From Amycolatopsis mediterranei (GTDB lineage: Bacteria; Actinomycetota; Actinomycetes; Mycobacteriales; Pseudonocardiaceae), in NCBI RefSeq assembly GCF_026017845.1, contig NZ_CP100416.1:10510081-10574080 (forward strand): a stretch of DNA of 64,000 nucleotides, read 5' to 3'. How positions within the stretch are numbered: the first letter of the stretch is position 1; each line of letters starts with the position of its first letter. Positions 28,009 through 37,500 of this stretch are shown piece by piece. The notes under the pieces were generated by a model. It saw only the letters and a list, made by a program, of their open reading frames with translations. It ran no database searches and had not been told where the DNA came from. The position numbers and the translations under genes were made by a program.

Positions 28009-28428
28009 GTGTTCGCTATCGCGCTGGTTCCGGTCGTGCTGGGTCTGTTCGTCGGCTTTGGTGGGTTCCTCGGGTTCCGCGAGCGCTTGACGCGCGAGGG
28101 CGGCACCGGGGTGCGCACGGAAGCGGCGTTGCGCAGCGAAGAAGCTTTCAAGCTGGCCAACCGCGTCGCGGGCCTGCCGACCATGGCCGGAGGCGCGATC
28201 GCCGTGCTCACCGGGCTGGCCGGCCTGGCCATGCCGACGACCGGCGGCCTGATCTCCGCCGCGCTCGCGGGCGTGCTCGCCATGGTGCTGCTGGTCATGG
28301 GCGGTGGCGTGCTCGGCAACCGGGCCGCGCTGACCGTGCCCGCCCCGGCTCCGGCGGCGCCCGCCGGCTGCAGCGGCTGCGCGTGCGGTGCCGGCGGCTG
28401 CGGCGTCTTCAAGAAGGACGAGGCCTAA
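28009..28428 (+). CDS. SdpI-like membrane protein with Cys-rich tail
   Basis: The 139-residue protein has three membrane segments. Between the first two is GVRTEAALRSEEAFKLANRV, which resembles the signature of the SdpI/YfhL family (immunity to the SdpC killing peptide in Bacillus). The last ~25 residues form a Cys-rich tail, GCSGCACGAGGCGVFKKDEA, with five cysteines, not part of the family as I know it and suggestive of metal or thiol binding. GTG 28009 lies seven bases after TATCCT. Its stop overlaps the convergent yqgE end by four bases. Confidence 0.8.
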   Translation: MFAIALVPVVLGLFVGFGGFLGFRERLTREGGTGVRTEAALRSEEAFKLANRVAGLPTMAGGAIAVLTGLAGLAMPTTGGLISAALAGVLAMVLLVMGGGVLGNRAALTVPAPAPAAPAGCSGCACGAGGCGVFKKDEA

Positions 28429-28997
28429 TTCCGCTGGAGGTCGCCCGGGTGGGTGGCCAGCAACGCCAGCGGGATGCCCTGGCGGCGCAGGACCTGGCTC
28501 CAGAGGTCGCCGTCCGGTGAGGCCAGGATGTCGCTCGGCAGAGCGGGCACGATGACCCAGTCTTCGCGCTCGATCTCGCCGGCCAGCTGACCGGAGTTCC
28601 AGCCCGCGTACCCGGCGAACACGCGCACGCCACGGACCTTCGGCACCAGCGCCTCGGGATCGGTGTCCAGGTCGACCAGCGCGACCGGGCCGCGGACCGC
28701 GATCACCCCCGGCACGCTGGCCGCCGTCTCGCCGGTCCGCAGTGCGGCCAGGCACAACGCGGTCTTCTTCTCGACCGGCCCGCCGACGAACACGGCCTGC
28801 GGCTCGGCGACGTGCCCGCCCCAGTTGGGCAGCACGTCGTGCACCGCGACGTCACTCGGCCGGTTCAAGACCACGCCGAGCGTGCCTTCTTCGCGATGAT
28901 CGATGACGAACACCACGGTCCGCCGGAAGTTGGGGTCGACCATCGTGGGGGCGGCGACCAGGAGCGTTCCCGGTTCAACCTCGGCGTCCGCTGGCAC
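28425..28997 (-). CDS. YqgE/AlgH family protein
   Basis: The 190-residue protein matches UPF0301 (YqgE/AlgH): GTLLVAAPTMVDPNFRRTVV near the start, GTLGVVLNRPSDVAVHDVLP, then FVGGPVEKKTALCLA and FAGYAGWNSGQLAGEIERED. The family is broadly conserved; the exact activity is not settled. GTG 28997 is chosen because family members begin just before GTLLVA; residues in the longer frame upstream are not conserved in type. It converges on the SdpI-like gene and lies 211 bp from the divergent MFS gene. Confidence 0.93.
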   Translation of the reverse strand: MPADAEVEPGTLLVAAPTMVDPNFRRTVVFVIDHREEGTLGVVLNRPSDVAVHDVLPNWGGHVAEPQAVFVGGPVEKKTALCLAALRTGETAASVPGVIAVRGPVALVDLDTDPEALVPKVRGVRVFAGYAGWNSGQLAGEIEREDWVIVPALPSDILASPDGDLWSQVLRRQGIPLALLATHPGDLQRN

Positions 28998-29208
28998 AGA
29001 CCCATGATCCCACCCTTGGCCGGGCGAATGACTTCGGCTCGGGAACAATCGCCCCAACAGCCTCGTTTGAAACACGTGGCCGGCGCACTCCGTGTCCCCC
29101 GGGCTCACTGAAGAACCGCCTTTGTGGAATACCGTCCGGCTGGAGCCACACTGCGCATAGCCGCCGAGAGGCGACCTCAGTGCGTCGGCCACCCTCTACT
29201 CTGGCTTC

Positions 29209-30501
29209 GTGACGATCAGCGCCCGGACGGCGACAGTGCGAAGAGGCCCTCGGGAGCTGCTCAAGGACCCGGACTTCCGGCGTCTGCTTTTCACCCGCTT
29301 CGCCGCCAGCTGGGGTGATGGCGTCTTCCGCGCCGGGCTTGCCGGAGCCGTCCTGTTCAACCCTGAGCGCGCCGCCGATCCGCTGGCCATCGCCGGGGGC
29401 TTCGCCGCGCTACTGCTGCCGTATTCGATCGTCGGACCGTTCGCCGGTGCGCTGCTGGACCGCTGGGACCGCCGTCGCGTCCTCATCTTCGCGAACCTCC
29501 TGCGCGGCCTCGCAATCGTTTGCGCGTCCGCCGCTGTCGGGTTCGGATTCGGCGGAGTCGGCCTGTTTTCGCTGGCCCTGGCCGCGGAAGGGATCTCGCG
29601 CTTCATCGGCTCCGGCCTCTCGGCGGCACTGCCGCACGTCGTCGAGGAAGAGAGCGTCGTGACGGCGAACGCCTTCGCCACGACGCTCGGCTCGGTGGTC
29701 GCCGTCATCGGCGGTGGCTGCGCGATCGGCCTGCGGGCGCTGTTCGGCAGCAACGACATCGGATCGGCCGAGACGACCGTCTTCGCCGTCCTCGGTACGC
29801 TCGTCTCGGCGTTCATCGCGCGCGGCTTCGCCCGGGGCGTACTCGGGCCGACGGTGGTCGACGAGCCGCCGAACCCGGTGCTGGCCGTCGCGCGGGGGCT
29901 GGCGGACGGTGCCCGGCACGCGTGGCGCGCGCCCAGTGTCACCGCCGGGTTCGTCGCGCTTTTCGCGCACCGGGCGTCGTTCGGGGTGTCGCTGCTGGTC
30001 ACGGTCCTGCTGATGCGCAACTACTTCACCGACCACGGGCTCTTCCGCGCCGGCTTGCCCGGACTGGGGCAGATGGCGGTGCTAGCCGGGGCCGGGCTGC
30101 TGCTGGCCGGGCTGCTGACCGCGCGGATCCTGCGCGTCTTCGGCCGGTTGCGCGCGGTCCTCGGTGCGTTGCTGCTGGCGGCGATCGCGCAGTCGGCGCT
30201 GGGCTTGCCGATGGTGCTGCCGCTGGCGCTGCTCGCGTCGTTCGTGATCACCGGGGCGGGGCAGGTGCTGAAGCTCTGCGTCGATTCGTCCATCCAGCTC
30301 GACGTCGCCGACGAAGCCCGTGGCCGCGTCTTCGCGCTGTACGACACGCTGTTCAACATCACCCAGGTGGCGGCGGTTTCGCTGGGCGCGCTGGTCGTCC
30401 CGGACGACGGCCGTTCGCCGGGCCTGCTCATCGCCGCGACGGTCTGCTACCTCGTCGGCGGAGCGGGGTACGTGCTCGCCCGGCGACGTGCGATTCGCTG
30501 A
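29209..30501 (+). CDS. MFS transporter
   Basis: The 430-residue protein has about 12 membrane segments. An MFS motif-A-like loop reads GALLDRWDRRRVLIFANLLR, and a second-half counterpart is weaker. The best match is to the enterobactin-exporter/tetracycline-like (MFS_3) group. GTG 29209 lies six bases after TACTCT, so a leaderless start is likely. It stands alone: the next gene, a YbaB-type protein, begins 91 bases downstream with a Shine-Dalgarno-like GGGGGCA of its own. The substrate cannot be inferred. Confidence 0.88.
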   Translation: MTISARTATVRRGPRELLKDPDFRRLLFTRFAASWGDGVFRAGLAGAVLFNPERAADPLAIAGGFAALLLPYSIVGPFAGALLDRWDRRRVLIFANLLRGLAIVCASAAVGFGFGGVGLFSLALAAEGISRFIGSGLSAALPHVVEEESVVTANAFATTLGSVVAVIGGGCAIGLRALFGSNDIGSAETTVFAVLGTLVSAFIARGFARGVLGPTVVDEPPNPVLAVARGLADGARHAWRAPSVTAGFVALFAHRASFGVSLLVTVLLMRNYFTDHGLFRAGLPGLGQMAVLAGAGLLLAGLLTARILRVFGRLRAVLGALLLAAIAQSALGLPMVLPLALLASFVITGAGQVLKLCVDSSIQLDVADEARGRVFALYDTLFNITQVAAVSLGALVVPDDGRSPGLLIAATVCYLVGGAGYVLARRRAIR

Positions 30502-30592
30502 CGCAAACACTCGAACCGGTCACGATGACTGCTCCATTGGCATTAGGGTGACGGGCAGTCATTAGTAGGTTCGAGGGACACCGGGGGCACCT

Positions 30593-31177
30593 GTGACCAC
30601 CGCGGGCGACGACCGTGCACGGCTCGAAGCACGGAATGCCGCGATGAAGGACCAGATGGACACCCTCCTGGAGAACTTCGAGCGGCAGACGGCGCAGCTG
30701 CGTGACGCCCAGACCGCGGCCGCCGAAACCACCGCCCAGGTCGCTTCCCCCGATGGGCTGGTCCGCGCCACCATCGACGCCGGCGGCAGTCTCGCGAAAC
30801 TCGAATTCGCCCCGAACACCTTCGAGCGCACGACGCCCGCGCAGCTCGCGAACACCGTCCAGTCGCTGGTGCGTCAGGGATCGATGCAGGTCAAGCAGAA
30901 GATCGCGGACCTGATGGCGCCGATCACCGAGGGCCTGCCCGACCTCGCCGACCTGGTCGAGGGCGCGCCGTCGCTGGCCGGGCTGGTGCCGCCGATCCCG
31001 GAGTTCGTCCCGGAAGAAGCGCCGGCCCCGCGACCGGAGTCGTTCGAAGAGGGCGGGTCGATCCTGCGCAACGAACAGCCGCCGATCCCCGCGCCCAAGC
31101 CGGCCCCCAAGCGCGTCCGGCCGCCGCGTGACGAGGACGAAGAGCCACCGTCGTCCTGGATGACGAGGGGCGACTGA
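30593..31177 (+). CDS. YbaB/EbfC-family protein opening the toxin locus
   Basis: The 194-residue protein has a YbaB-like core: a long N-terminal helix (EARNAAMKDQMDTLLENFER), beta strands (VRATIDAGGSLAKLEFAPNT) and a second helix (ANTVQSLVRQGSMQVKQKIA). A Pro/Glu-rich tail follows (residues ~115-194). As with the YbaB-like gene at 17.8 kb, it stands first in a set with a WXG100 protein and a larger WXG-type effector. This suggests a role as an EspL-like chaperone or adaptor rather than nucleoid binding. GTG 30593 follows GGGGGCA. The stop overlaps the WXG100 start by one base. Confidence 0.82.
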   Translation: MTTAGDDRARLEARNAAMKDQMDTLLENFERQTAQLRDAQTAAAETTAQVASPDGLVRATIDAGGSLAKLEFAPNTFERTTPAQLANTVQSLVRQGSMQVKQKIADLMAPITEGLPDLADLVEGAPSLAGLVPPIPEFVPEEAPAPRPESFEEGGSILRNEQPPIPAPKPAPKRVRPPRDEDEEPPSSWMTRGD

Positions 31178-31500
31178 TGCCGGATGGGGGTTCCGGGTTC
31201 ACCGCGGAGCCGGACGCGGTCCTGCGCGCGTCGAACGGCCTGGTGACGGCGGCCGACGCGCTCGACAACGCGGCGAAGGCACTGCAGTCCGCCCTCGCGG
31301 CGCAGGGTGAGTGCTGGGGCGGCGACGACTCCGGCAAGGAGTTCGCCAAGGACTACGTGCCGGGCGCGCAGGGCGCCGTCGAAGGCTTCACCAACCTCGT
31401 GCAGGGGTTGCGGGGGATGCAGCAGAACGTCGCCAAGTCGATGAAGGCCCTTTCGGGCGCCGACGAAGACGTGACGTCCCAGCTCGGCAAGGGGCAATGA
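31177..31500 (+). CDS. WXG100-family protein
   Basis: The 107-residue helical-hairpin protein has the WxG turn in GECWGGDDSGKEFAKDYVPG (about residue 47). WXG100 proteins (EsxA/EsxB-like) are secreted by type VII systems, commonly as dimers with a larger effector bearing a WXG-like N-terminus. Here the effector is the next gene, three bases downstream, so this is its likely co-secretion partner. ATG 31177 shares one base with the preceding stop. Confidence 0.88.
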   Translation: MPDGGSGFTAEPDAVLRASNGLVTAADALDNAAKALQSALAAQGECWGGDDSGKEFAKDYVPGAQGAVEGFTNLVQGLRGMQQNVAKSMKALSGADEDVTSQLGKGQ

Positions 31501-31503
31501 CGC

Positions 31504-34500
31504 GTGGGGATGGAAATGCCCGACGCGGTCAAGTGGCTGCTGCCGATCGTCGTCGGGGAGAGCTGGCCCGAGGGCGACGAGACGAAGCTGCGCGCATTGA
31601 GGGACGCGTGGCACACGGCGTCGTCGGCGATCGGGCCGGTGGCGGAGACGGGCAACCAGGCGGCGTCCGGCGTCCGCGACAACTGGACCGGTGACGGCGC
31701 CGACGCGTTCGCGGAGCAGTGGAAGAAGTTCGTCGAGGGCGACGAGGCGTACTTCAAGCAGCTGGCCGACGCGGCGAAGGCCCTCGGGGATTCGTGCGAC
31801 CAGACGGCACTGGACGTCGAATACACGAAGTACATGATCATCATCTCGCTGATCGTCCTGGCGGCCCAGATCGCGGCGATGATCGCGGCGGCCGCGGTGA
31901 CGTTCGGCGGCTCGACGGCGGGTATCGCGCCGGCCCAGATCGCGACCCGGATGACCGTGCAGATGCTGTTCCGGCAACTGCTCGAGAAGCTGGCGCAGCA
32001 GGGGTTCAAGCAGGTCGCGAAGGAGCTGCTGGAGAAGCTGCTCAAGCAGGGTCTCAAGAAGATCGGCATGGAGGTCCTCAAGAACGAGGCGATCAACCTC
32101 GGCATGGACGCGGGCATCCAGGGCCTGCAGATGGCGAAGGGCGACCGCAAGGACTGGGACTGGTCGAAGACCTCGGACGCGGCGATCTCGGGCGCGGTCG
32201 GCGGAGTCGTGGGGGCGGCTTCGGGGTCCATCGGGCGAGGGGCGACCGAGGGGCTTTCCCACAGCGCGGGTGGGCAGATCGCGGACGCGGCCATGCGGGC
32301 GGGGGCGCGGGGCGCGGTCGAGGGAGTGGCCCAGACGGTCGGCCAGGCGGCGGTGACCGGGGATCTGGGGTCGTTGACGCCGGAGCAGCTGCTGTTGGGC
32401 GCTTCGAGCGGGGGCGTCGGCGGTGCGGTCGGGGGCGCGAAGGAGCAGATGCACTCGGTCCACGAGGCGAACATTCCGCGGGCCGACTCGGATGGCTCCG
32501 GCGACTCTGGTGACTCTGGTGGGGCGTCGCGGCCGGGGGCGGAGGAGTCGAGTTCGGCTTCGGAGCCGGGGTCGCGGGGTGAGCCCTCTTCTGAGCCTGA
32601 GTCCCGGAGTGGGTCCTCTTCGGAGCCGGAGTCTCGAGGTGAGGAACCACGCCGTGAGGCCTCCGCCGAGCCGGAATCGCGAGGCGAGGAACCACGTCGC
32701 GAGGCAGCCTCGGCTCCTGAGTCACGAGGCGAAGAACCGCGTCGCGAAGCCTTCTCCGCCCCGGAATCGCGAAGCGAAGAGCCTCGCCACGAGGCCTCCT
32801 CGGCGCCCGAAACGCACGTCGAGCAACCCCGCCGCGAAGCCCTGGCCGAGCCGGAATCGCGAAGTGAGGAGCCTCGCCGTGAGGCAGCTTCGGTGCCGGA
32901 ATCGCGGGGCGAGGCGGCTTCGGGAGCTGAGCCGCGGCACGAGGCATCGCCGCCGGCGGAAGAGCCGGACGTCCGGCGAGAAGCCGAACCGCAGCAGCGT
33001 GCGGACAACGGGCCGCAGCCGGTTTCGGAGCACCGCGCACCCGAGGCGTCGCGGCCCAGCGCCGACCCGGTCCAGCAGCCGACGGCGGCTTCGAGCCAGC
33101 CGTCGACGGCCGGCGCCTCATCGCAGGGCGGCTACGGCATGGCCCCGCCGGGAATCGGCCCGGAACCGGGACGCCAGAGCGGCGGCCGCCCCCAGGACAA
33201 CGTTGGAGCGGCCGGATTCACGGGCGGCCCGAGCCAGCCGTTCGCGGCGGAGGGCGGGACGGCACCGTTCCAGAACGGACCGTCACCCCAGCAGGCGCCA
33301 CCGCCGGGCGGATTCACACCGCCACCGGGCGGCGGCTTGCCGAACACCGGCGGTCCGGGGCGTGCGGGCGGCCCGGGTCAACGCCCGGCGACGCCGCAGG
33401 TCGGAGGCGACCAGCCCCGACGCGTCCCCCCGCAGGACCCACGCCGGATGCTGCAGGGCGGTCAGCCGCCCATGCCGCAGGGCGGGTATCGGCCTGGAGG
33501 CCAGCGCCCGCACAGCCCGCAGCCTGGCGGGCAGCCGCTCCACGGTGGTCAGCCGGGCGGCCAACCGCCGCATGGGAGCCAGGCAGCGCACTTCGGTCCA
33601 CAGCCGATGCACGGCGCGCCATTGGCCGGCCAGCCAACGCACAATGGGCAAGCGGATCACCCAGGCGGCCAACTGCCGCACGGGACGCAACCGGGCCAGC
33701 CGGCCGGCCGGCCGGCGCACAACGGACAGCCCACCCAGCCCGGCGGCCAGCCACCGCACGGAACGCAACCGGGGCAACCAGGCGGCCAGCCGCCGCATCG
33801 GGGGCAACCGCTTCAGGGCGGTGGTCAGCCGCCGCTTGGGGGGCAGGGGGTTCCGCCCGGCACGAGGCCGCCGCACGGTTCGCAGCCGGGGTTGCCTGGT
33901 GCGCAGCCGCCTCATGGTGGGCAGCCGCCGGGGGTGTGGGCGTCTCATGGTGGGGGCGGGGCAAATGGGCAGCCGCCGCAGGGTGGGGTGCCTTCGCAGG
34001 ATCCGCGGCGGATGCCGCCGCAGGGTGGGCAACGTCCGCCGATGTGTGGGCAGCGGCCTGCCGGGTATCCGAACCAGCCTCGGGGTCCTCAAGGCCCCGG
34101 GCAGCATCCCGGTGGGCGGCCGCCGATGCCGCCTCCGCCGGGTGGACGGCCGCCTGTGCCGCCGCACGATCCTCGGCTGGGGCCGCCGACACAGGTTCCG
34201 CCGCCGCGGTTCGGGGCGCCGCAGGAGCACTTGCCGCCGCGAGGACCGTTCGAGCCGCCGCGGCCGGTGGACCGCGCGCTGGAACAGCCGCGGACGCAGC
34301 GACCGTTCGAGCAGCCGGCTCAGGACCGCCCGATCCCGGCGGCCGAGCCCACGCAGCAGCCGGTGCACGAGAGGCCGGTCGAGCAGCCCAGCACCGAGCG
34401 ACCGGACCAGCGCACGCCCGGCCAAGACCACGCAAGCGAACAGCTCGCCGGGCACGAACGCCCAGCCGAACACACGCCGGCCCAAGAGCGCCCCACGGAA

Positions 34501-37500
34501 GGCACGCCCGGCGACGAACACCCGACGGACCGAAGCCCCTCGCCCGAGGCACCCGCCGACCCACACCCCACCGAGCACGAACCGCTCGCCGGTGAGCAGT
34601 CGCCGCCCGAACACGACTACGGGCGGCCCGGCCATGATGAGCCCTACCTCACCGATCCTCGGTTCCACACCGATGATCCCGCCGGGATCAGGCGGATCGA
34701 GGACACCTTCATGGACTCCGGGCACCACAGCCCGGTCGACGGCGAATGGCGGCACGAGCAGGTCCGGCGTGAGGCGCTCGCCAGGCGCGACCAGTGGCAC
34801 CCCGGCATGTCCGACGGCGGCGCGGTCGCCGTGCACGCTTACACGCGGTACGAGATGGTCGGGCCGCTCAACCACGCTCTCCGAATGGGTGGCCCCGAGC
34901 TGCCCCATCTCGCTCCGCAGGCCGCGGCGCTCGTCTCCGGGCTGAACGAACTGCCGCCCCATGAGGGCGTTGTTTCGCGGCGGGTCGACTTCAAGGGTGA
35001 TCCCTCGCGGCTGCAGGCCTTCCTCGCGCGGTTCCACGATGGTGCGCACATCACCGAACCGTCGTTCCTGAGTTCGTCGAAGGTCGACGCCCAGCACCCG
35101 CGGAGCAACTTCCCCGGCGAAGTCGAGATGCGGATCCAGTCCAAGACCGGGCGGGACGTCGAGGCGCTGGCCAGCATCGGGCACGAGCGCGAAGTCCTCT
35201 TCAAGGCCGGGACGCAGTTCAAGATCACCGGCATCGAAGAAGGTCCCGGGCATCCGAACGCCAACCCCCGCCGGCCTGGCGAACCGCACTACGTCGTGCA
35301 CGCCGAAGAGATCGCGCCCGGTGAGCCGGGGCACCTCGGTGAGGCCGATGCCCGGGACGCCATCGAGCAACGCCGTGCCGATGAGCGCGCCGACGCGGAC
35401 CGGTTCCAGCGCGAAGCCGACGAAGAGCTCGAGCAGTTCTACGCCGAGCACCCCGAATACAAGCCGTCCGGTGGTCTGGCCGGCTTGCTGAACGCCTTCG
35501 ACGACCCGGATGCGCCGCCCGCCCCCGAACGACGGCCGCCGGCCACCGGGGAGCCGGAGGGGGGCTGGTCGCGGCTCGCCGAGCCGCTCGCTCCCGGTGG
35601 GCCGCCCGTGCTGCACGCCGGGTCCGTCGAGACGCCGCAGCAGCACGCGCGGCTCGTGCGGGACGCCGTTCCCGAGCTCGGTGCGGTCAACACCCGCAAC
35701 CACTACAGCCCGGACGGCCTCGAAAACGGCTACCGGACCAACGCCGCCGAGTCGATGGCCGCCTTCGAGCGGCGGATGAACGGCGAGGACGTCGTCGCCG
35801 GACCGGCGCGGCAGCAGAGCCTCGGCGAACAGCTCGGCGGGCCGTGGAGCAGCCGGGACAGCTTCGACGACGTCGCCCGTGAGCTCGGCGAACGTCCGGT
35901 CGGCGCGCGGACCGCCGTTGCCTTCGAGACGCCCGGCGGGGAGTCGCGGCTGGTGGCCGCCGTGCACACCGAGCACGGGATCCTGTTCGCCGATCCCGTC
36001 ACCGGGCGGCTTGCCGAACTGCCGCACGACGCCACCGCGATCCACACCATGCCGCTCGGCGGCGGGGACGCGCCCCCGCACCACGTCGTCGAAACCGAAA
36101 CGATCAACGACCGGCTCAATCCGACGACCGAACGCCTCCCGCACGACGAGGGCTACCTCTTCGACGGCGAGCACCGCGGCACCCCGGCCGACCACGAGAG
36201 CATCCGCCGCGCGGTCGGCGACGAGGACATCTACCAGCAGATCCACGACCGCGCGCTCGCCCGCCGGGACGCCGCCGGGCTGCCGGTCAGCGACGAGGGC
36301 GCCGTCGCGCTGCACGGCTACACCCGCGGCGAATACGCCTACGACGTCAACGAAGCCCTGCGCCGCGGCCCCGGCCACCCCGGCTTCGACCTCGCGCAGC
36401 AGAACACCCGCGCGATCGTGGACGGCCTCAACCAGGTGGCGCGCGAGTCCGGCGAGACCATCCGCGCCTACGACGTCGGTGGCGATCCGCGGCTGGCCGA
36501 GCTGGTCGCCGGGCCGTACGAGCCGGGCTCGGTGGTCGTCGAGCCCGCGTTCTCCAGCGCGTCGATCAAGACCGGCGAGTTCTCGACGTCGAAGTTCGGC
36601 GACGACGTCGAGCTGCACGTCCGGTCGGACAACCTCCGCGACATCTCGAAGCTCGCCGAGAACCCGGGTGAGCGCGAATCGCTGTCGCCGCCCGGCACCC
36701 AGCTGCTGGTGCACGAGAAGCGGCTGGAGCTCACGCCCGAGGGCCGCCGCAAGTGGGTCATCGTGGCCGAGGAGATCGGGCCGGGCCACCCGCGCCACCT
36801 CGAGCCCGAGGCCGCGCAGCAGAAGATGGCCGAGCGCCGGGCCGAGAACGAGCACAACGCGGCCGAGTTCGAGCGGCGCAAGCAGGCCGCGCTCATGGAA
36901 CGGCTCGGCGGCCTCGGCGAACCCGAGTACGTCACCACGCACCAGCCGTCGGTCCACGACCTGCCCGAGACGCCGGCGGAAGCACCGGCGGCCCCGGTGT
37001 CAGTGCACGACTACTCACGGCTGGCCCGGGCGACGAACCCGCCCGCCGAACCCGCCATCCACGCCGGCGGGACGACGCCGTCCGAGCGCGCGGCGTACGT
37101 GCACGACCGGCACCCGCACCTGCGCGACGTCAACCCCGGTTTCCGCGAGCCGGGCGCCTTCGAAAACGGGTACGTGACGAACTGCACGCGCGGGCCCGAG
37201 GCGTACCTGGACCGGGTGCGCGGCGGCGACATGACGGCAGAGCCGATCCTGCCGCACGAAATGGGCAGCCGCGGCACGCTCGAGCACCTCGAGGGCCGCT
37301 TCGGGGAGACGTTCTCCGCGCGCGACAGCTACGACGACGTCATCCGGGAGATGCGGGAGAAGCCGCTGGACCACCACGCCGTGGTCGCGGTGAAGTACCC
37401 GGGCCCGAACGGCGTCGAGTACGGGCACGTCGCGATGGTCGTGCACACTCGCGAAGGCGTGGCGTTCATCGACCCGCAGTCCGGCGACCTGATGCACCTG

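Noticed and set aside
29066..29081. GAAACACGTGGCC as a parS site
   Set aside because: The palindrome around CACGTG breaks after two or three bases on the left and the spacing is wrong; several mismatches to parS.
32460..34620. CRISPR or mobile-element repeats in the toxin linker
   Set aside because: The repeats are in-frame coding units of 14-15 codons without spacers, and no transposase or cas gene is nearby.
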